Shown here in pieces: positions 36,596 to 45,734 of a stretch of 64,000 nucleotides of DNA. This stretch comes from Stenotrophomonas rhizophila (GTDB taxonomy: Bacteria; Pseudomonadota; Gammaproteobacteria; Xanthomonadales; Xanthomonadaceae). Location: contig NZ_RCDC01000004.1 of NCBI RefSeq assembly GCF_003651185.1, forward strand, positions 1,350,659 through 1,414,658. The letters run 5' to 3'. Position numbers and translations under genes: made by a program. The notes under the pieces are model-generated. The model ran no database searches. It was not told the origin of the DNA and was given only the letters and a program-made list of their open reading frames with translations. Each line of letters begins with the position of its first letter. Within the stretch, counting starts at the first letter, position 1.

Positions 36596-37318
36596 ATGAG
36601 CATGGGCAAACGTCTGGCCGCCGAGTTCCTGGGCACGTTCTGGTTGGTGTTGGGCGGGTGTGGCAGCGCGGTGCTGGCGGCCAAGTTCGGTGGTGATGGC
36701 AATCCGCTGGGGATCGGTTTTGTGGGCGTGGCATTGGCCTTCGGCCTGACCGCGCTGACCGGCGCGTATGCGTTCGGGCATGTCTCCGGCGCGCACTTCA
36801 ATCCGGCGGTCAGTGTCGGCCTGTGGGCCGGCGGCCGTTTCCCTGCCCGTGACCTGCTTCCCTACATCGTGGCGCAGGTGCTGGGTGGCGCGCTGGCCGG
36901 TTTCATTCTGCTGCAGATCGCCTCCGGTGCGCCGGGTTTCCAGATCGATGGCAGCCAGGCCGGCGCGTTCGCGAGCAATGGCTACGGCGCCCTTTCACCG
37001 GGCGGCTACAGTGTCGCCGCCGCCTTCCTGTGTGAAGTGGTCCTCACCGCGTTCTTCCTGATCGTGATCATGGGCGCGACCCACGGCAACGCGCCGGCCG
37101 GCTTCGCCCCGATCGCGATCGGCCTGGCGCTGACGTTGATCCATCTGATCAGCATTCCGGTCACCAATACCTCGGTCAATCCGGCGCGCTCCACCGCCGT
37201 GGCGCTGTTCGCCGGCAGCGGCGCGCTCAGCCAGCTGTGGCTGTTCTGGCTGGCACCGCTGCTGGGTGGCCTGATCGGCGGCATTGTCTACAAATGGATG
37301 GGAGCCGCGCCCCGCTGA
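36596..37318 (+). CDS. aqpZ: Aquaporin Z
   Basis: 240-residue MIP-family channel with six membrane helices and two NPA half-helices: HFNPAVS near residue 69 and NTSVNPARS in the second half. The Arg after the second NPA and the absence of the Asp insert used by glycerol facilitators point to a water channel, AqpZ, not GlpF. Located in the inner membrane. The first ATG (36596) has GGAG eight bases upstream; a second ATG lies two codons later. Confidence 0.9.
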   Translation: MSMGKRLAAEFLGTFWLVLGGCGSAVLAAKFGGDGNPLGIGFVGVALAFGLTALTGAYAFGHVSGAHFNPAVSVGLWAGGRFPARDLLPYIVAQVLGGALAGFILLQIASGAPGFQIDGSQAGAFASNGYGALSPGGYSVAAAFLCEVVLTAFFLIVIMGATHGNAPAGFAPIAIGLALTLIHLISIPVTNTSVNPARSTAVALFAGSGALSQLWLFWLAPLLGGLIGGIVYKWMGAAPR

Positions 37319-37402
37319 CGGGTGTGGCCGGGCGGCCCCCGGACCGCCCGGCGTCGGCGCAGAAAGGTTCACCTGAAACCGTTATTTGTACACTGAGTCA
37401 CA

Positions 37403-37452
37403 TTCCGTTAAGGTCCCGATCACTCGTCCGACACTGACGGCAGCGAGTGATC
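37403..37452 (+). promoter_or_regulatory. Second TTCCGTTAAGGT motif followed by an inverted repeat
   Basis: TTCCGTTAAGGT (37403-37414) is followed at once by a nine-base inverted repeat GATCACTCG/CGAGTGATC (37418-37426 and 37444-37452). The segment lies about 100-150 bases before the secreted protein start. It could be a regulator site or a structured leader. Confidence 0.35.
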
Positions 37453-37550
37453 CGGTACGCGCGCGGGGAATGCGCCACCACGGCCTGGGTTGTCGACGGC
37501 CACCGGAATGCCTGTCAGCGACGGACGCGATCATCGACCTTGGGGGAACC

Positions 37551-38012
37551 ATGAACGTCCTGCGCGCTGTCGTCTGTGTGTGTCTGCTGGTCACTGCCGG
37601 CGCCGTTGCGGCGCAATCGACCAGCGAATGTCCGTCCCTGCCCGCCAGCAGCGGCCTGCAATGGCAGGCGCTCGCCCAGCGCGACTTCATCCTGTGCAAG
37701 GCCACCGCCGCCGATGGGCGCGAAGTGCTCAGCCTGACGCTGAGCGCGCGCAATCCCGAGCTGCCGTTGAACCGCGCGCTGCGTCAGGAAAAAGGCAGCT
37801 TCGCCGGTGAAACGCTGTACTGGTACCAGCCCGACCTGGGCGGCCAGAAACCGCCGGGCTATGAGACGCGCCGGATCACGGTGGTGAAATTCGACAAGAA
37901 CCGTTTCGCGCAGATTGCGCTGTACGCCGGCGACAACAGCGAACTGGGTTCGCTGCAATCGCTGGCGCAGGGGATGAACCTGACGCCCTCGGCTGTGGCC
38001 GCCGGGCGCTGA
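37551..38012 (+). CDS. Uncharacterised secreted protein
   Basis: 153 residues with a Sec signal peptide (hydrophobic VVCVCLLVTAGAVA, cleavage after VAAQ near residue 21). The mature part begins STSECPSLP and has one later Cys (ILCKA), allowing one disulfide. It contains mixed beta-strand-like segments and no known motif. GGGGGAACC before the ATG is a strong ribosome binding site. It has its own upstream region with an inverted repeat. No family recognised. Confidence 0.65.
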   Translation: MNVLRAVVCVCLLVTAGAVAAQSTSECPSLPASSGLQWQALAQRDFILCKATAADGREVLSLTLSARNPELPLNRALRQEKGSFAGETLYWYQPDLGGQKPPGYETRRITVVKFDKNRFAQIALYAGDNSELGSLQSLAQGMNLTPSAVAAGR

Positions 38013-38055
38013 GGAAGAGGCCGGGACGGTGCACCGCACTCATCCCGTCATCCAA

Positions 38056-38127
38056 GGGAGCGCCGGCCACTGGCCGGCGCCTCCCGCACCGTCAGGTGTC
38101 ATGCGCTGGCCGGCCAGCGGCCGGCGC
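38056..38127. repeat. Pair of REP-like palindromes between convergent genes
   Basis: Two GC-rich hairpins lie between the convergent secreted-protein and pirin genes: one with nine-base arms (38060-38068 with 38072-38080) and one with arms 38109-38115 and 38119-38125. The 19-base core GCCGGCCAGCGGCCGGCGC (38109-38127) is identical to that of the REP at 41619. They may act as a bidirectional transcript end. Confidence 0.75.
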
Positions 38128-38136
38128 CCACGTGCC

Positions 38137-38988
38137 TCAGAAGCGGCCTTCCTGGAAATCCACGAAGGCCTGCATCAGCTCCTGCTTGGTGTTCATCACG
38201 AACGGCCCATGCCGCATGACCGGCTCGCGCAGCGGGCGGCCGGCCACCAGGATCAGGCGCGCACCGGTGTCGCCCGCGCGCAGGGTCAGCTGCTCACCGC
38301 CGCCGAGCACCGCCATTTCCTGTCTGGCCACCGGGCGCGCATCGTCGCCCTCGCCGATCTCCAGCCCGCCTTCAAACACGTAGGCAAACGCGTTGTGGCC
38401 CTCCGGCAGCGTGTAGCGCCAGTCCGCACGCGCGTCCAGGGTGATGTCCAGGTACACCGGATCGGTGGCCGGCTGCACGATCGGCCCCACGGTGTCACCC
38501 ACCTGGCCGGCGATCACCTTGACCTGCACGCCGTCGGCCGGCGCGGTGACCGGAATATGGTCCGGTGCGAACTCCTGGTACTTCGGGTCCGTCATCTTGT
38601 CGCGCGCTGGCAGGTTCACCCACAGCTGGAAGCCGCGCATCTGGCCCGATTCCTGTTCGGGCATTTCCGAGTGGATCAAGCCGCGGCCCGCCGTCATCCA
38701 TTGCACGCTACCCGGCGTGAGCAGCCCTTCGTTGCCGTGGTTGTCCTTGTGCCGCATGCGGCCGTCGAGCATGTAGGTGACGGTTTCAAACCCGCGGTGC
38801 GGATGACTGGGGAAGCCGGCGATGTAGTCCTCGGCGCGGTCCGTGCCGAATTCATCCAGCAGCAGGAACGGGTCCAGGTCGGGCAGCGACGGCCCACCGA
38901 TCACCCGCGTCAGGCGCACGCCGGCGCCATCGGAGGTGGCCATGCCACGGATGGTGCGCAGCACGCGCACCGGGGTTGGGCTGCTCAT
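38137..38988 (-). CDS. Pirin family protein (second copy)
   Basis: 283 residues, a bicupin with the metal-site blocks HPHRGFETVTYMLDG near residue 62 and WMTAGRGLIHSEMP near 97. The HPHRG form is the one seen in the quercetinase-type YhhW/pirin group, so this copy may be enzymatic. It is on the opposite strand from the first pirin (35618) and differs clearly from it in sequence, so the pair are not a recent duplication. GGAG before the ATG at 38988 supports the start. Confidence 0.88.
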   Translation of the reverse strand: MSSPTPVRVLRTIRGMATSDGAGVRLTRVIGGPSLPDLDPFLLLDEFGTDRAEDYIAGFPSHPHRGFETVTYMLDGRMRHKDNHGNEGLLTPGSVQWMTAGRGLIHSEMPEQESGQMRGFQLWVNLPARDKMTDPKYQEFAPDHIPVTAPADGVQVKVIAGQVGDTVGPIVQPATDPVYLDITLDARADWRYTLPEGHNAFAYVFEGGLEIGEGDDARPVARQEMAVLGGGEQLTLRAGDTGARLILVAGRPLREPVMRHGPFVMNTKQELMQAFVDFQEGRF

Positions 38989-39215
38989 GGTGACTCCAGG
39001 GTCGGTGATCGATCAACAAGATGGCCTCGCCGGCCCCGCCGGCCAACCGTCATGCCCGCAACCGATTGTTCCAAGCGTGATGTTCCGATGGCGTGCACGG
39101 GCACACGCCCCCCCCACCCTACGACCAAAGTACTAGCGGCAAGCCCCCGCCATTGCATTGACCGCGTCGGTGCCAAGGCGGACTCTTACGACGATCTCCA
39201 GGGAGACGCAATCTC

Positions 39216-41297
39216 ATGAAAGGTTTTTCGAAACTGGGTTGGGCAGTCATCGCACTGCTTGGCGCATTCTGTCTAGGCACCGTCGCACTGCGCCGCGGTG
39301 AACCCATCAATGCGCTGTGGATCGTCGTCGCTGCGGTCTCCATCTATCTCATCGCGTATCGCTTCTACAGCCTGTTCATCGCCGACAAGGTGATGCAGCT
39401 CGATCCGACCCGGGCCACGCCCGCGGTGATCAACAACGACGGCCTGGATTACGTCCCGACCAACAAACACGTGCTGTTCGGCCACCACTTCGCCGCCATC
39501 GCCGGTGCAGGCCCGCTGGTCGGCCCGGTGCTGGCCGCGCAGATGGGCTACCTGCCCGGCCTGCTCTGGCTGGTGGTGGGCGTGGTCGTGGCCGGCGCGG
39601 TGCAGGATTTCATGATCCTGTTCCTCTCCAGCCGCCGCAACGGCCGCTCGCTGGGTGACCTGGTGCGTGAGGAAATGGGGCCGGTACCCGGCACCATCGC
39701 CTTGTTCGGTGCCTTCCTGATCATGATCATCATCCTGGCGGTGCTGGCGATGGTGGTGGTCAAGGCGCTGGCCGAAAGCCCGTGGGGCATGTTCACGGTC
39801 ATCGCGACCATGCCGATCGCGATCCTGATGGGCGTGTACATGCGCTACATCCGCCCGGGCAAGATCGGCGAGATCTCCGTGGTCGGGCTGATCCTGCTGC
39901 TGGCCGCGATCTGGTTCGGTGGCAAGGTCGCCGCCGATCCGGTCTGGGGCCCGGCCTTCACCTTCACCGGCATCCAGATCACCTGGATGCTGATCGGCTA
40001 CGGCTTCGTGGCCTCGGTGCTGCCGGTGTGGCTGCTGCTGGCCCCGCGCGATTACCTGTCCACCTTCCTCAAGATCGGCACCATCGTGGCGCTGGCCATC
40101 GGCATCCTGATCGTGATGCCGGAACTGAAGATGCCGGCCCTGACCCAGTTCGCCGCCAGCGGCGACGGCCCGGTCTGGAAAGGCGGGATGTTCCCGTTCC
40201 TGTTCATCACCATCGCCTGTGGCGCGGTGTCCGGTTTCCATGCCCTGATCGCCTCGGGTACCACGCCCAAGCTGCTCGCCAATGAGCGACACATGCGCTA
40301 CATCGGCTACGGCGGCATGCTGATGGAATCGTTCGTCGCGGTGATGGCACTGGTGGCCGCCTCGATCATCGACCCGGGCATCTACTTCGCCATGAACGCA
40401 CCGGCGGCCGTGATCGGCCCGGATGCGGTCTCCGCTGCGGCCTACATCAGCAATACGTGGGGCTTCATCATCACCCCCGAGCAGCTGGAGGCCACGGCCG
40501 CGGCAATCGGCGAGCCGACCATCCTGCACCGCGCCGGTGGCGCACCGACGCTGGCGGTGGGCATCGCGCAGATCCTGCACGAGGCGATCCCGAGCGGCAG
40601 CAACGCGATGATGGCGTTCTGGTACCACTTCGCGATCCTGTTCGAAGCGCTGTTCATCCTCACCGCGGTCGATGCCGGTACCCGTGCCGGTCGCTTCATG
40701 CTGCAGGACCTGCTGGGCAACTTCATCCCGGCCCTGAAGAAGACCGAATCGTGGACCGCCAACATCATCGCCACCGCCGGTTGCGTGGCGCTGTGGGGCT
40801 ACCTGCTCTACACCGGCGTGGTGGATCCCTTCGGTGGCATCCAGACGCTGTGGCCGCTGTTCGGCATCTCCAACCAGATGCTGGCCGGTATCGCGCTGAT
40901 GCTCGGCACCGTGGTGCTGTTCAAGATGAAGCGTGACCGCTTCGCCTGGGTGACCGGCGTGCCGGCCGTGTGGCTGCTGATCTGCACCACGTATGCGGGC
41001 CTGATCAAGATCTTCGACAGCAACCCGGCCCAGGGCTTCCTGGCCCAGGCGCACAAGTACCAGGATGCGATCGCCAGCGGCACGCTGACCGCCCCGGCCA
41101 AGACCGTCGGCCAGATGCACCAGATCGTGGTCAACGCCTACGTCAACACCGGCCTGACCGTGCTGTTCCTGTTCGTGGTGTTCTCGATCCTGTTCTACGC
41201 GATCAAGACCATCTTCATGGCCCGCCGCACGCCGCAGCGCACCGACAAGGAAACCCCGTACGTGGCGCTCGAGCCGCACCAGATGGCGGACCTGTGA
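39216..41297 (+). CDS. cstA: Carbon starvation protein CstA (peptide/pyruvate transporter)
   Basis: 693 residues, almost entirely hydrophobic, with about 16-18 membrane helices. The characteristic N-terminal [23 protein letters not shown] and [18 protein letters not shown] blocks of the CstA family are present. CstA-type proteins take up peptides during carbon starvation and, in some relatives, pyruvate. AGGGAG precedes the ATG. Its stop overlaps the start of ybdD (TGATG), the usual cstA-ybdD pairing. Confidence 0.94.
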   Translation: MKGFSKLGWAVIALLGAFCLGTVALRRGEPINALWIVVAAVSIYLIAYRFYSLFIADKVMQLDPTRATPAVINNDGLDYVPTNKHVLFGHHFAAIAGAGPLVGPVLAAQMGYLPGLLWLVVGVVVAGAVQDFMILFLSSRRNGRSLGDLVREEMGPVPGTIALFGAFLIMIIILAVLAMVVVKALAESPWGMFTVIATMPIAILMGVYMRYIRPGKIGEISVVGLILLLAAIWFGGKVAADPVWGPAFTFTGIQITWMLIGYGFVASVLPVWLLLAPRDYLSTFLKIGTIVALAIGILIVMPELKMPALTQFAASGDGPVWKGGMFPFLFITIACGAVSGFHALIASGTTPKLLANERHMRYIGYGGMLMESFVAVMALVAASIIDPGIYFAMNAPAAVIGPDAVSAAAYISNTWGFIITPEQLEATAAAIGEPTILHRAGGAPTLAVGIAQILHEAIPSGSNAMMAFWYHFAILFEALFILTAVDAGTRAGRFMLQDLLGNFIPALKKTESWTANIIATAGCVALWGYLLYTGVVDPFGGIQTLWPLFGISNQMLAGIALMLGTVVLFKMKRDRFAWVTGVPAVWLLICTTYAGLIKIFDSNPAQGFLAQAHKYQDAIASGTLTAPAKTVGQMHQIVVNAYVNTGLTVLFLFVVFSILFYAIKTIFMARRTPQRTDKETPYVALEPHQMADL

Positions 41298-41521
41298 TGA
41301 GTACCGAACTCGTCCCCGCCGGTCAGTACCAGGCCCACCGCCGCATCTGGCGGCGCCTGGTGCAGACCGCACGGCTGTGCTGCGGCATTCCCGACTACGA
41401 CAACTACGTCCGGCATGTGCTGGAGAAGCATCCGGACCGCGTGCCGATGGACTACAAGACGTTCTTCCGCGAGCGCCAGGAGGCGCGTTACAGCGGCAAG
41501 AACGGGGGACGCTGCTGCTGA
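41297..41521 (+). CDS. ybdD: YbdD/YjiX family small protein
   Basis: 74 residues. The family pattern [31 protein letters not shown] and the terminal Cys-Cys are all present, matching E. coli YbdD and YjiX. These proteins are encoded next to CstA-family transporters and are thought to be needed for their activity as an accessory subunit. The ATG overlaps the cstA stop. A strong terminator follows within 25 bases. Confidence 0.92.
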   Translation: MSTELVPAGQYQAHRRIWRRLVQTARLCCGIPDYDNYVRHVLEKHPDRVPMDYKTFFRERQEARYSGKNGGRCC

Positions 41522-41543
41522 CCTCCAGCAGCGGATGCACTCG

Positions 41544-41575
41544 AAAACGGCGGCGCGAAAGCGCCGCCGTTTTTT
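41544..41575 (+). terminator. Rho-independent terminator of cstA-ybdD
   Basis: A 13-base-pair stem (41544-41556 with 41561-41573) on a GAAA loop is followed by TTTTTT. Confidence 0.93.
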
Positions 41576-41616
41576 GTCGGGTCGCGTTCGCCACTGCCTG
41601 CGACAGGCCTCGAGGG

Positions 41617-41640
41617 GAGCCGGCCAGCGGCCGGCGCTAC
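41617..41640 (-). repeat. GTAG-headed REP (SMAG-like) overlapping a stop codon
   Basis: On the minus strand the element begins GTAG (41640-41637), then CGCCGGCCGCTGGCCGGC, forming a seven-base-pair hairpin (41619-41625 with 41629-41635). The GTAG head plus palindrome is the format of Stenotrophomonas GTAG repeats. Its TAG (41639-41637) is the stop codon of the adjacent 378-residue gene. Confidence 0.8.
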
Positions 41641-42773
41641 TGGAGCGTAAGGGGGCTCAACGTCACCTGTGCATTGTTCGCCGCCCCCATCCGTCCGGTA
41701 TAGGTCTGGCCGCGTTGCAGCAGGTAGAAACTGTCCAGGTAGTCGGTATCGTTGGTGAACCAGCTGCTCGGCATGGCCTTGAGGATCGCGCCGCCGATAT
41801 CGGCAATCACCGCGTACTCCGGGGCGAAGGCGCCCAGCGCAAGCTTCACGCCTTCGGTGAGGGCGATCAGCAGGTCTTTGTAGTTGGTGTCGCCATCGTC
41901 TTCGAACAGTTGCACGTTGGCGGTATCGAACCGGTAGTTGCCCCAGATCACCAAGGGTTGGCCCGGGGTGTAATCGGTCTTGTCATGGTCCAGGTACGGC
42001 AGTGACACCGTGGCCATCTCCGGCTCTGCCTTGTCTGTCTGCAGCCCGGACACCACGGCGAACACTTCCGCGCCGCCCAACGCCCACGGCTCGCCGTCAT
42101 TGGCCAGGCGGATACGGTCAAGCCGGGTGACATCCAGGGAGGTCGCTCCATCGGCGGCCACCGTGAGCCGGTCGGCCGACTGCAGTCCCCTCGCCTGCAA
42201 CCCGGCATTGATCAGGGCCATGCCTTCCTGGACTGCCTGCCCGGTATCGATGTCCACGATCAATACCGGGAAGGTCGGGGCTACCTGCGCGTCCAGCAGA
42301 TGCTGACGCCCGTGCCGGTCGTAGGCCACCAGGGAGGTCCAGGTGCGGTCGTCTCCCTTGGGCAACACTGCCACCCAGAGATCGGCAGGCGCCACTGCGC
42401 TCAGCGTCTGCCCGGCAGGCACGAAGCTGCGGACCTGCAGCAAACCGCGATCTGCGGCTGGCAGGCCCTTGTATCGGCGGACCAGAGCATCGCGTTCGGA
42501 CAGCATCCGCGACGCCAGGCTGTTCCCACCCGGATCGCTCTCGGCCAGGACCGCGGTCAACGGCAGCCCGCGCTCGGGGTGGGCCGCCAGCGCAGCGACG
42601 AGGGCGCCGGCCCGTGCCGGCTGCCCGAGCCACGCAGCCACATCGCGTGCACTTGCATCGGCCACGGCGTGCACATGCCCTCGCTCGCCCGGGGCGGCCT
42701 TTACGGACACTACAGAAGCGAACATCAGTACGCCGGCGGTGATCACCGACATCAACACGTCTTTCGTCTTCAT
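41637..42773 (-). CDS. Uncharacterised secreted protein
   Basis: 378 residues with a Sec signal peptide (TKDVLMSVITAGVLMFASV, probable cleavage after VKAA near residue 27). The mature part lacks Cys and membrane segments and reads as a folded extracytoplasmic domain with a D/G-rich region (LPKGDDRTWTSLVAYDRHGR) and a C-terminal beta-like half (GQPLVIWGNYRFD, QLFEDDGDTNYKDLL). It may belong to a DUF3103-like family, but that is recollection rather than a motif match. The stop codon is contributed by a REP palindrome, so the C terminus (ending LSPLTLQ) may have been set by repeat insertion. Confidence 0.72.
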   Translation of the reverse strand: MKTKDVLMSVITAGVLMFASVVSVKAAPGERGHVHAVADASARDVAAWLGQPARAGALVAALAAHPERGLPLTAVLAESDPGGNSLASRMLSERDALVRRYKGLPAADRGLLQVRSFVPAGQTLSAVAPADLWVAVLPKGDDRTWTSLVAYDRHGRQHLLDAQVAPTFPVLIVDIDTGQAVQEGMALINAGLQARGLQSADRLTVAADGATSLDVTRLDRIRLANDGEPWALGGAEVFAVVSGLQTDKAEPEMATVSLPYLDHDKTDYTPGQPLVIWGNYRFDTANVQLFEDDGDTNYKDLLIALTEGVKLALGAFAPEYAVIADIGGAILKAMPSSWFTNDTDYLDSFYLLQRGQTYTGRMGAANNAQVTLSPLTLQ

Positions 42774-43037
42774 CGTGCTTCCTGATAGGTGTCGACTGCC
42801 GTCGACAAAAGATCCATGCCATGCGCGTTCGGCGCACAGCACAGTGCATGCCGACGGACCTTACGCGGCGGTGCCAGCACGATTCCGTACGCCCTTCACA
42901 GTTCGTGTCGCATGCAGCCATTTCTGACACCGGCGCGTGACCTGGGTCCCAGACGCATGACGTTCAGCGGGTCATCGCCGCCCAAAAAAAGAGGCGGCCA
43001 TCAAGGCCGCCCCGGGAGTCGACAACGTGGCGCGCGC
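42774..43037. other. Intergenic region with terminator, otherwise featureless
   Basis: The 264-base gap holds the upstream region of the secreted-protein gene and the terminator of the DUF819 gene at 42984-43011. I see no RNA gene or repeat in the remainder. Confidence 0.5.
42984..43011 (-). terminator. Rho-independent terminator of the DUF819 gene
   Basis: On the minus strand a seven-base-pair GC stem (42993-42999 with 43005-43011) is followed by a run of seven T after one C. Confidence 0.88.
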
Positions 43038-44288
43038 TTACGCGCCCGCCATCCATTTCAGGATCAGCCCGGTCACATACGCCAGGCCGGTACCGGTGGC
43101 ATAGCCCACGGTGCCCAACAGCACGCCGACCGGCGCCAGCGACGGATGGAACGCGGCAGCGACCACGGGTGCCGATGCCGCTGCACCGATGTTGCCCTGC
43201 GAACCGATCGCGAAGAAGAACAGCGGCGCGCGCAGCAGCTTGGCGGCGATCCACAGCACCAGGATGTGGGTCAGCATCCAGATCGCGCCGAGCGCGAACA
43301 GCCACGGCCGGTCGAGCAGCGAGAGCAGGTCCATCTGCATGCCGATGCAGGCGATCAGGAAATACAGGAACAGGGTGCCAAGACGCGAGGCACCGGCCGA
43401 TTCCAGGCGCCGCGCGCGGGTGAAGCTCAGGCCCAGGCCGAGCGCCGTGGACAGCAGCACCACCCAGACGAACGCGCTGTCCAGGCTGAACTGGCTGGCC
43501 CAGCTCACATTGGCCTTGAACCAGCTGCTCAGCGGCGCAGCGATGGCATGCGCCAGGCCGACGCCGCCCAGCCCCACACCGACGATCACCATCAGGTCGG
43601 TCAGGCTGGGAATGCGGGCATTCTGTGCTTCGTATGCCGAGATGCGCTCCTTCATCTCATCAATGGCGCGGGTATCGGCCCCGCTGCGGGCATCGATCTG
43701 CTTGGCGCGGTTGGCCAGGAACAGCAGGACCGCCATCCACAGGCTCGCGCAGGCCACATCGACCACGGCGAACTGGCCGAACGTCGTCGCATCGGTGCCG
43801 AACACTTCACGCATCGCCACCATGTTGGCGCCGCCGCCGATCCAGCTGCCGGCCAGCGCCGCCATGCCCTTCCAGGTGTCACCGGCCACGGTGGCCGGGT
43901 GGATCCAGGACATCGCCTGGAACGACACGATGGCGCCGAGGATGATGCCCAGCGTGCCGGCGCAGAACATCACCAGCAGCTTCGGGCCCAGCTTCATGAT
44001 GCCCTTGAGGTCGATCGACAGGGTCAGCAGCACCAGCGCGGCGGGCAGCAGCACGTCGCGGGCGATCGGGTTGTAGAGCGAGGTGTTGTGGCCATCGATG
44101 AGGCCGGCGGTGTTGTAGATGGCCGGGATGAAGTAGCACAGCAGCAGGGCCGGTACCCACGCGAAAATCTTCTTGAGGAGCGGGGTCGGGCCGCTGGCGG
44201 CCCAGAAGATCACCGCCAGGGTGGCGGCGATCAGGCCGAGGCCGACGATGTCATTGGTGATCAGGGCAGTACTGGGTTCGGTCGGCAT
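43038..44288 (-). CDS. DUF819 family integral membrane protein
   Basis: 416 residues with about ten to eleven hydrophobic helices, a charged cytoplasmic loop near residues 195-225 (RAKQIDARSGADTRAIDEMKER), and the glycine-rich helical patches GSWIGGGANMVAM and GSQGNIGAAASAPVVAAAF typical of the YjcL/DUF819 family, which looks like a two-repeat secondary transporter. Substrate unknown. AGAGGATGG before the ATG at 44288 supports the start. It stands alone between terminators. Confidence 0.85.
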   Translation of the reverse strand: MPTEPSTALITNDIVGLGLIAATLAVIFWAASGPTPLLKKIFAWVPALLLCYFIPAIYNTAGLIDGHNTSLYNPIARDVLLPAALVLLTLSIDLKGIMKLGPKLLVMFCAGTLGIILGAIVSFQAMSWIHPATVAGDTWKGMAALAGSWIGGGANMVAMREVFGTDATTFGQFAVVDVACASLWMAVLLFLANRAKQIDARSGADTRAIDEMKERISAYEAQNARIPSLTDLMVIVGVGLGGVGLAHAIAAPLSSWFKANVSWASQFSLDSAFVWVVLLSTALGLGLSFTRARRLESAGASRLGTLFLYFLIACIGMQMDLLSLLDRPWLFALGAIWMLTHILVLWIAAKLLRAPLFFFAIGSQGNIGAAASAPVVAAAFHPSLAPVGVLLGTVGYATGTGLAYVTGLILKWMAGA

Positions 44289-44315
44289 CAAGCCATCCTC
44301 TGTCGATCGAAGGGA

Positions 44316-44343
44316 TAAAAAAAAGCGCCGCATAGAGCGGCGC
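44316..44343 (-). terminator. Rho-independent terminator of the two-component operon
   Basis: On the minus strand a seven-base-pair GCGGCGC-type stem (44325-44331 with 44337-44343) is followed by eight T. It ends the response regulator-kinase transcript before the DUF819 gene. Confidence 0.92.
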
Positions 44344-44402
44344 CTCCGGAGCTTAACATTGTCTTCACGACGCCACACTTTGCGGCGCAGCGAGCAGGAC
44401 GA

Positions 44403-45734
44403 TTACGACGCAGGCAGCGATGGACGTTCACTGCGCCCGGGCAGCGAGGCCCCCAGATCGAGGATCACGCAGGTGCCCCGGGGAACGCAGGGCTCGATCT
44501 GCAGCGCCCAGCCCAGATGTTCACAGAGCCGGGCGATCAGCTCCAGGCCGATCCCGCTCTGCTCGTTGCGGTCGCCCCGCGCCATGCGCGCATGTACCGC
44601 CGCGATCTCTTCCGGACTCATGCCGAGCCCGGGATCCTGCAGGGTCACCACCGCCTGGCCGGAGACCTGGATGTGGATGGTGCCGCGGCCGCTGTTCTCG
44701 ATCGCGTTGCGCAGCAGATTGCCGATCGCCGCCTGGACCACGCCCAGTGGCGCGACGATATCCACCCGTGCCAGGCCGTCGATCTCGATGCGCAGGTCCT
44801 TGTCGCCCATCAGGTGACGATGGTCTTCAATGATGTCCGGCACCAGCAGATCCAGCGGGATACGCTCGCCCAGTGCAGCCAGCCGCGCCGGGTCGCGCGC
44901 CAGCACCAGCAGCAGCTGGATCAACTGCTCCACGCCCTGCGCGGTGCGGTGCACCCGCTGCATCTGCTGGCGGGCGCGGTCGGGAATCTCCGGCTGGCCG
45001 AGTGCCAGTTCCGAGGCGCCGGTGATCACCGCGATCGGCGTGCGCAGTTCATGGCTGGCCGTGCTGATGAAGATCCGCTCGCGTTCAACGAACTGTTCGT
45101 TGCGCGCCAGGTAGTCGTTGAGCGCGTTGGCGATCACGTACAGCTCGGAGCTGGCCCGTGGGTCCACGTCCACCCGTTGCCCGGGAACACCCGGCCGCAG
45201 CTCGTCGATGCGCCGGGCCAGCGAGCTCAGCGGCCGTACCAGGCGACCGACGCCGAAGGACGCCATCACCACGGTGACGATGATCATCAGCACACCGGCC
45301 AGCAGCACCCAGCGCGTGGCGAACTGCTCCAGCTCATGGAAGTCATTGATGTCCAGCACCAGTGCCAGCCGCCCCAGCTGCGTGGTTTCGCGGACCATCA
45401 CCGCGCTGGCGCGTCCGTTGACCTCCACACCGTCGTGCAGCCCCGGATGCAGCGTGCGCAGGCTCTCCGGCACCGTCGGGCTGCCGTTGATGTAGAACAG
45501 CCGCAGGGTGTCCGAATCCTGCCAGCGGTAGTGCGGCTCGTGTTCGATGTGGTTGACGATGCTGTCCAGCTCGGAGTTGAGCAGCGCGCGCCATGCCGAG
45601 TGCTCGGCGTGTTCGTGCACGTAGTTGCCCACGCTGAATACCGCCAGCGAGATCAGCGCGAGGTAGCCCAGCAGCCACCACACCATGCGCCGGTGCATCG
45701 GCGCTGGATTGGGCGGGCGCTTATGCCACTTCAT
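44403..45734 (-). CDS. Sensor histidine kinase, ColS-like
   Basis: 443 residues. Two membrane helices (about 18-38 and 142-165) flank a periplasmic sensor of about 100 residues rich in His and Glu (HEHAEH at 40-45, HIEHEPH at 62-68, FHELE at 132-136), candidate metal ligands. Then a HAMP-like linker, the DHp box with His228 (TASHELRTP), and the ATP-binding domain (NLLRNAIENS; DPGLGM; GIGLELI). ColS in pseudomonads senses Zn, Fe and other metals through a periplasmic ExxE motif. It lies after the response regulator, overlapping it by 14 bases; a GTG at 45740 is an alternative start. Confidence 0.85.
   Translation of the reverse strand: MKWHKRPPNPAPMHRRMVWWLLGYLALISLAVFSVGNYVHEHAEHSAWRALLNSELDSIVNHIEHEPHYRWQDSDTLRLFYINGSPTVPESLRTLHPGLHDGVEVNGRASAVMVRETTQLGRLALVLDINDFHELEQFATRWVLLAGVLMIIVTVVMASFGVGRLVRPLSSLARRIDELRPGVPGQRVDVDPRASSELYVIANALNDYLARNEQFVERERIFISTASHELRTPIAVITGASELALGQPEIPDRARQQMQRVHRTAQGVEQLIQLLLVLARDPARLAALGERIPLDLLVPDIIEDHRHLMGDKDLRIEIDGLARVDIVAPLGVVQAAIGNLLRNAIENSGRGTIHIQVSGQAVVTLQDPGLGMSPEEIAAVHARMARGDRNEQSGIGLELIARLCEHLGWALQIEPCVPRGTCVILDLGASLPGRSERPSLPAS

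Noticed and set aside
39273..41594. 773-codon minus-strand frame opposite cstA
   Set aside because: His/Arg/Gln-rich shadow of a hydrophobic membrane protein; no start signal and no domain.
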